Shown: piece after piece, positions 8,676 to 10,000 of the stretch
How the letters are laid out: every line of letters starts with the position of its first letter
How positions within the stretch are numbered: position 1 is the first letter of the stretch
DNA from: Chrysomallon squamiferum
Lineage: Eukaryota > Mollusca > Gastropoda > Neomphalida > Peltospiridae
NCBI GenBank assembly: GCA_012295275.1
Contig: CM022678.1
Location: 7,281,059 to 7,291,058, forward strand
Reading direction: 5' to 3'
Length of the DNA: 10,000 nt
The notes under the pieces: generated by a model
What the model was told of the DNA's origin: nothing
Databases searched by the model: none
Seen by the model: only the letters and a program-made list of their open reading frames with translations
Program-made: the position numbers and the translations under genes

Positions 8676-8930
8676 TTATTATTATATTATCGTTGTTGTT
8701 ATTATTGTTATTATTGTTGTTATTATTATTATATTATTGTTGTTATTATTGTTATTATTATTGTTGTTCTTCTTCTTCTTCTTCTATTATTATTAGTAGT
8801 AGTAGTCGTAGTACTATTAGTGGTAGTAGTAGGTGTAGTAGTAAAAGTATGTAGTAGTAGTAGTGTAGTAGTACTAGTGTAGTAGTAGTAGTAGTAGTGG
8901 TAGTAGTAGTAGGGTTGCTGTTATTTTTTT
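8613..8930. repeat. compound (TTC)n, (TTA/TTG)n, (TAG)n array
   Basis: (TTC)n at 8613-8674, TTA/TTG mixed triplets to about 8768, TTC again to about 8784, TTA, then GTA/TAG triplets to about 8912. All ORFs here are homopolymer-like readings. Confidence 0.95.
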
Positions 8931-9056
8931 ATTATTATTACTCTTCTTTTTCTTTTTATTATTGTCATCATTATGACTGCACCATCATCATTACTATTAT
9001 TATTATTATTAATCATCTCATCATCATCATCATAATCATCATCATTCCTATCATCT
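8931..9056. repeat. degenerate ATT/ATC trinucleotide array
   Basis: ATT units pass into ATC units (clearest at about 9012-9056), interrupted by short T-rich sequence. Confidence 0.85.
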
Positions 9057-9134
9057 TTCTAACTCTGTTCTTGACAAACAAGCTGTGCTGTCAGTTTGTG
9101 TGTGTTCTGGATATTTTCGGAACACCTCGCAGCC

Positions 9135-9224
9135 ATGTCTGTTTCACTGAAAGCCGCGATATTTATTTTCCTGTCTAGGGGATGGTCTACTAAGCAAAAT
9201 AAAAAGAGTGACCCGTTCGCGTGA
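9135..9224 (+). CDS. 29-codon ORF with hydrophobic N-terminus (doubtful)
   Basis: ATG at 9135 lies in a GCC-ATG context and follows an acceptor-like CCTCGCAG. It reads MSVSLKAAIFIFLSRGW, then a Lys/Asn-rich tail to TGA at 9222-9224. The start resembles a short signal peptide. The reading is too short to recognise, and the codon pattern gives no further support. Confidence 0.12.
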   Translation: MSVSLKAAIFIFLSRGWSTKQNKKSDPFA

Positions 9225-9309
9225 CTCTAACGAATTTGTTCTCGCTTTGTCCGTCTGGCTTTTGTTCTCATGCATTAAGCTGTGTAACTGTAGATGTGAA
9301 ATAGTCTGA
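9179..9309 (+). CDS. candidate terminal exon, alternative phase-1 continuation (speculative)
   Basis: The acceptor TTTATTTTCCTGTCTAG ends at 9178. Entered from the phase-1 donor at 5683 it gives Gly plus 42 open codons (beginning DGLLSKIKRVTRSRDSNEF) to TGA at 9307-9309, with Cys residues clustered near the end (CIKLCNCRC). The frame is open from 9151. It is longer than the 8239 candidate but has no nearby poly(A) hexamer. No family is recognised. Confidence 0.13.
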
Positions 9310-9442
9310 AGACGTCATTCAATAACGTGCTGTTTTTTTTTGTTTTTTGTTTTTTTTTCATTCATTTACAAGTAAATCGTAACCATTCACTTTTAGAAAT
9401 TATCTGTTATAGACGTTTCAGTTTGCTGTATTACTATGATCA

Positions 9443-9580
9443 TTCTTCTTCTTCTTCTTCTTCTTCTTCTTCTTCTTCTTCTTCTTCTTCTTCTTCTTCT
9501 TCTTCTTCTTCTTCTGCTTATTCTTCTTCTTATTATTATTACTATTATTTTCTTTGTTCTTATTGTTATTATTATTATTA
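9443..9580. repeat. (TTC)n then (TTA)n array
   Basis: Near-pure TTC at 9443-9514, then mixed TTC/TTA/TTG triplets to about 9580. The layout is like 8613-8768. Confidence 0.95.
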
Positions 9581-9582
9581 TT

Positions 9583-9583
<1 letters not shown>

Positions 9584-9646
<63 letters not shown>

Positions 9647-9735
9647 GTATATATGTATATGTATATGCATGTATCTATGTACGTATGTATGTATGTATAG
9701 ATAAACACACACGCACGCACAGACGCACACACATA
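9584..9735. repeat. (TATC)n, (TGTA)n and CA-rich array
   Basis: Pure (TATC)n at 9584-9646, degenerate TATG/TGTA units to about 9699, then ACAC/GCAC-rich sequence to about 9735. The order parallels the TCTA to ATGT to GT series at 6899-7184. Confidence 0.95.
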
Positions 9736-9774
9736 TATTTTTATATTATTATTTTCAACTGTATTATTGTTATC

Positions 9775-9827
9775 ATTTTCTCATTTTTATTTATTATTTT
9801 CATTTATTTTCATTTTATTTCATTTTG
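9775..9827. repeat. imperfect CATTTT/TTAT repeat
   Basis: Several CATTTTAT-like units of about 10-12 bases in T-rich sequence. Confidence 0.6.
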
Positions 9828-9850
9828 ACGCGGATTTTGTTTTACTTTCA

Positions 9851-10000
9851 ATGTAAAACTTAGAATTTTGAGAATGTAAAACAGAGAATTTAAAACAGAG
9901 AATTTAAAACAGAATGTAAAACAGAGAATGTAAAACTGAGAATTGAGAATGTAAAACTGAGAATGTAAAACTTTATGTAAAACATTCTGTAAAACAGAGA
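9851..10000. repeat. 12-14-bp minisatellite, truncated by window end
   Basis: The core TAAAAC starts at 9854, 9877, 9891, 9905, 9917, 9931, 9952, 9966, 9978 and 9990. The fullest unit is GAGAATGTAAAACA (14 bases). Spacings of 23, 14, 14, 12, 14, 21, 14, 12 and 12 show length variants by loss of GA or gain of a partial unit. It continues to the last base. Confidence 0.92.

Larger units (their letters stand above)
9057..9442. other. unique interval with a CpG-bearing core
   Basis: About 10 CpGs fall between 9110 and 9270, a third small rise above the background. Two plus-strand readings are of interest (9135-9224 and 9179-9309). T runs lie at about 9332-9358. No RNA gene or transposon end is seen. 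Confidence 0.5.

Noticed and set aside
8502-8912. 126- and 89-codon frames over the TTC/TTA/TAG array
   Set aside because: After the first 40 or so residues these are poly-Phe, Leu, Val or Ser runs from simple repeats; the unique start is not supported by any family.
9851-10000. CRISPR-like array of short repeats
   Set aside because: Units are only 12-14 bases and directly adjacent, with no unique spacers; this is a eukaryotic minisatellite.

Overview
This window looks like non-repeat-masked intronic or intergenic DNA from a large, AT-rich, microsatellite-dense animal genome. Three things point that way. There are very many tandem arrays (GATA/GACA, TTA, TTC, TAG, GA, GT, TTTA) covering roughly half the sequence. 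There are metazoan-type splice signals. No compact coding exists: the longest open frames are all translations of simple repeats. The mixture of GATA/GACA, TAA/TAG/TTC triplet arrays and long GA/CT tracts fits a mollusc, most likely a coleoid cephalopod such as an octopus. That assignment is inference from repeat style, because no diagnostic gene is present.

Layout. 1-460: degenerate GATA/GACA repeat. 461-764: AT-rich unique DNA. 765-1115: CpG-rich, promoter-like segment with two CCAAT boxes and an E2F-like site, followed by a very good splice donor at 1231. 1400-2173: TTC array, two (GA)n tracts and degenerate GATA. 2174-2766: mostly unique. 2767-3610: about 840 bp of compound trinucleotide repeat. 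3611-4378: A-rich DNA, AAT and AAG arrays and a 123-bp perfect (TC)n. 4379-5385: AT-rich unique DNA. 5386-5682: second CpG-rich patch, holding a strong splice acceptor, a short upstream ORF, and a 17-residue signal-peptide-like start ending at a good phase-1 donor. 5683-6470: poly-T duplication and A-rich repeats. 6694-6728: G-quadruplex-capable C-rich run. 6899-7184: TCTA/TCTG and GT arrays. 7185-7788: mostly unique. 7789-8040: triplet and TTTA arrays. 8041-8612: mostly unique, with a candidate terminal exon and a tRNA B-box-like motif. 8613-9056: triplet arrays. 9057-9442: third, smaller CpG-bearing unique patch. 9443-9827: TTC, TATC, TGTA, CA and CATTTT repeats. 9851-10000: a 12-14-bp minisatellite that runs off the end.

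Most economical reading: the window covers the 5' end of one plus-strand gene encoding a secreted or membrane protein. A non-coding first exon would lie in the 765-1230 island, a repeat-filled first intron would span 1231-5385, and the second exon (5386-5682) would carry the 5' UTR tail and the signal-peptide start. The rest of the coding region is either outside the window or in small exons downstream; three candidate exon-like pieces are listed with low confidence. No complete gene, RNA gene, intact transposon, CRISPR array or recognisable novel multi-gene system is visible.
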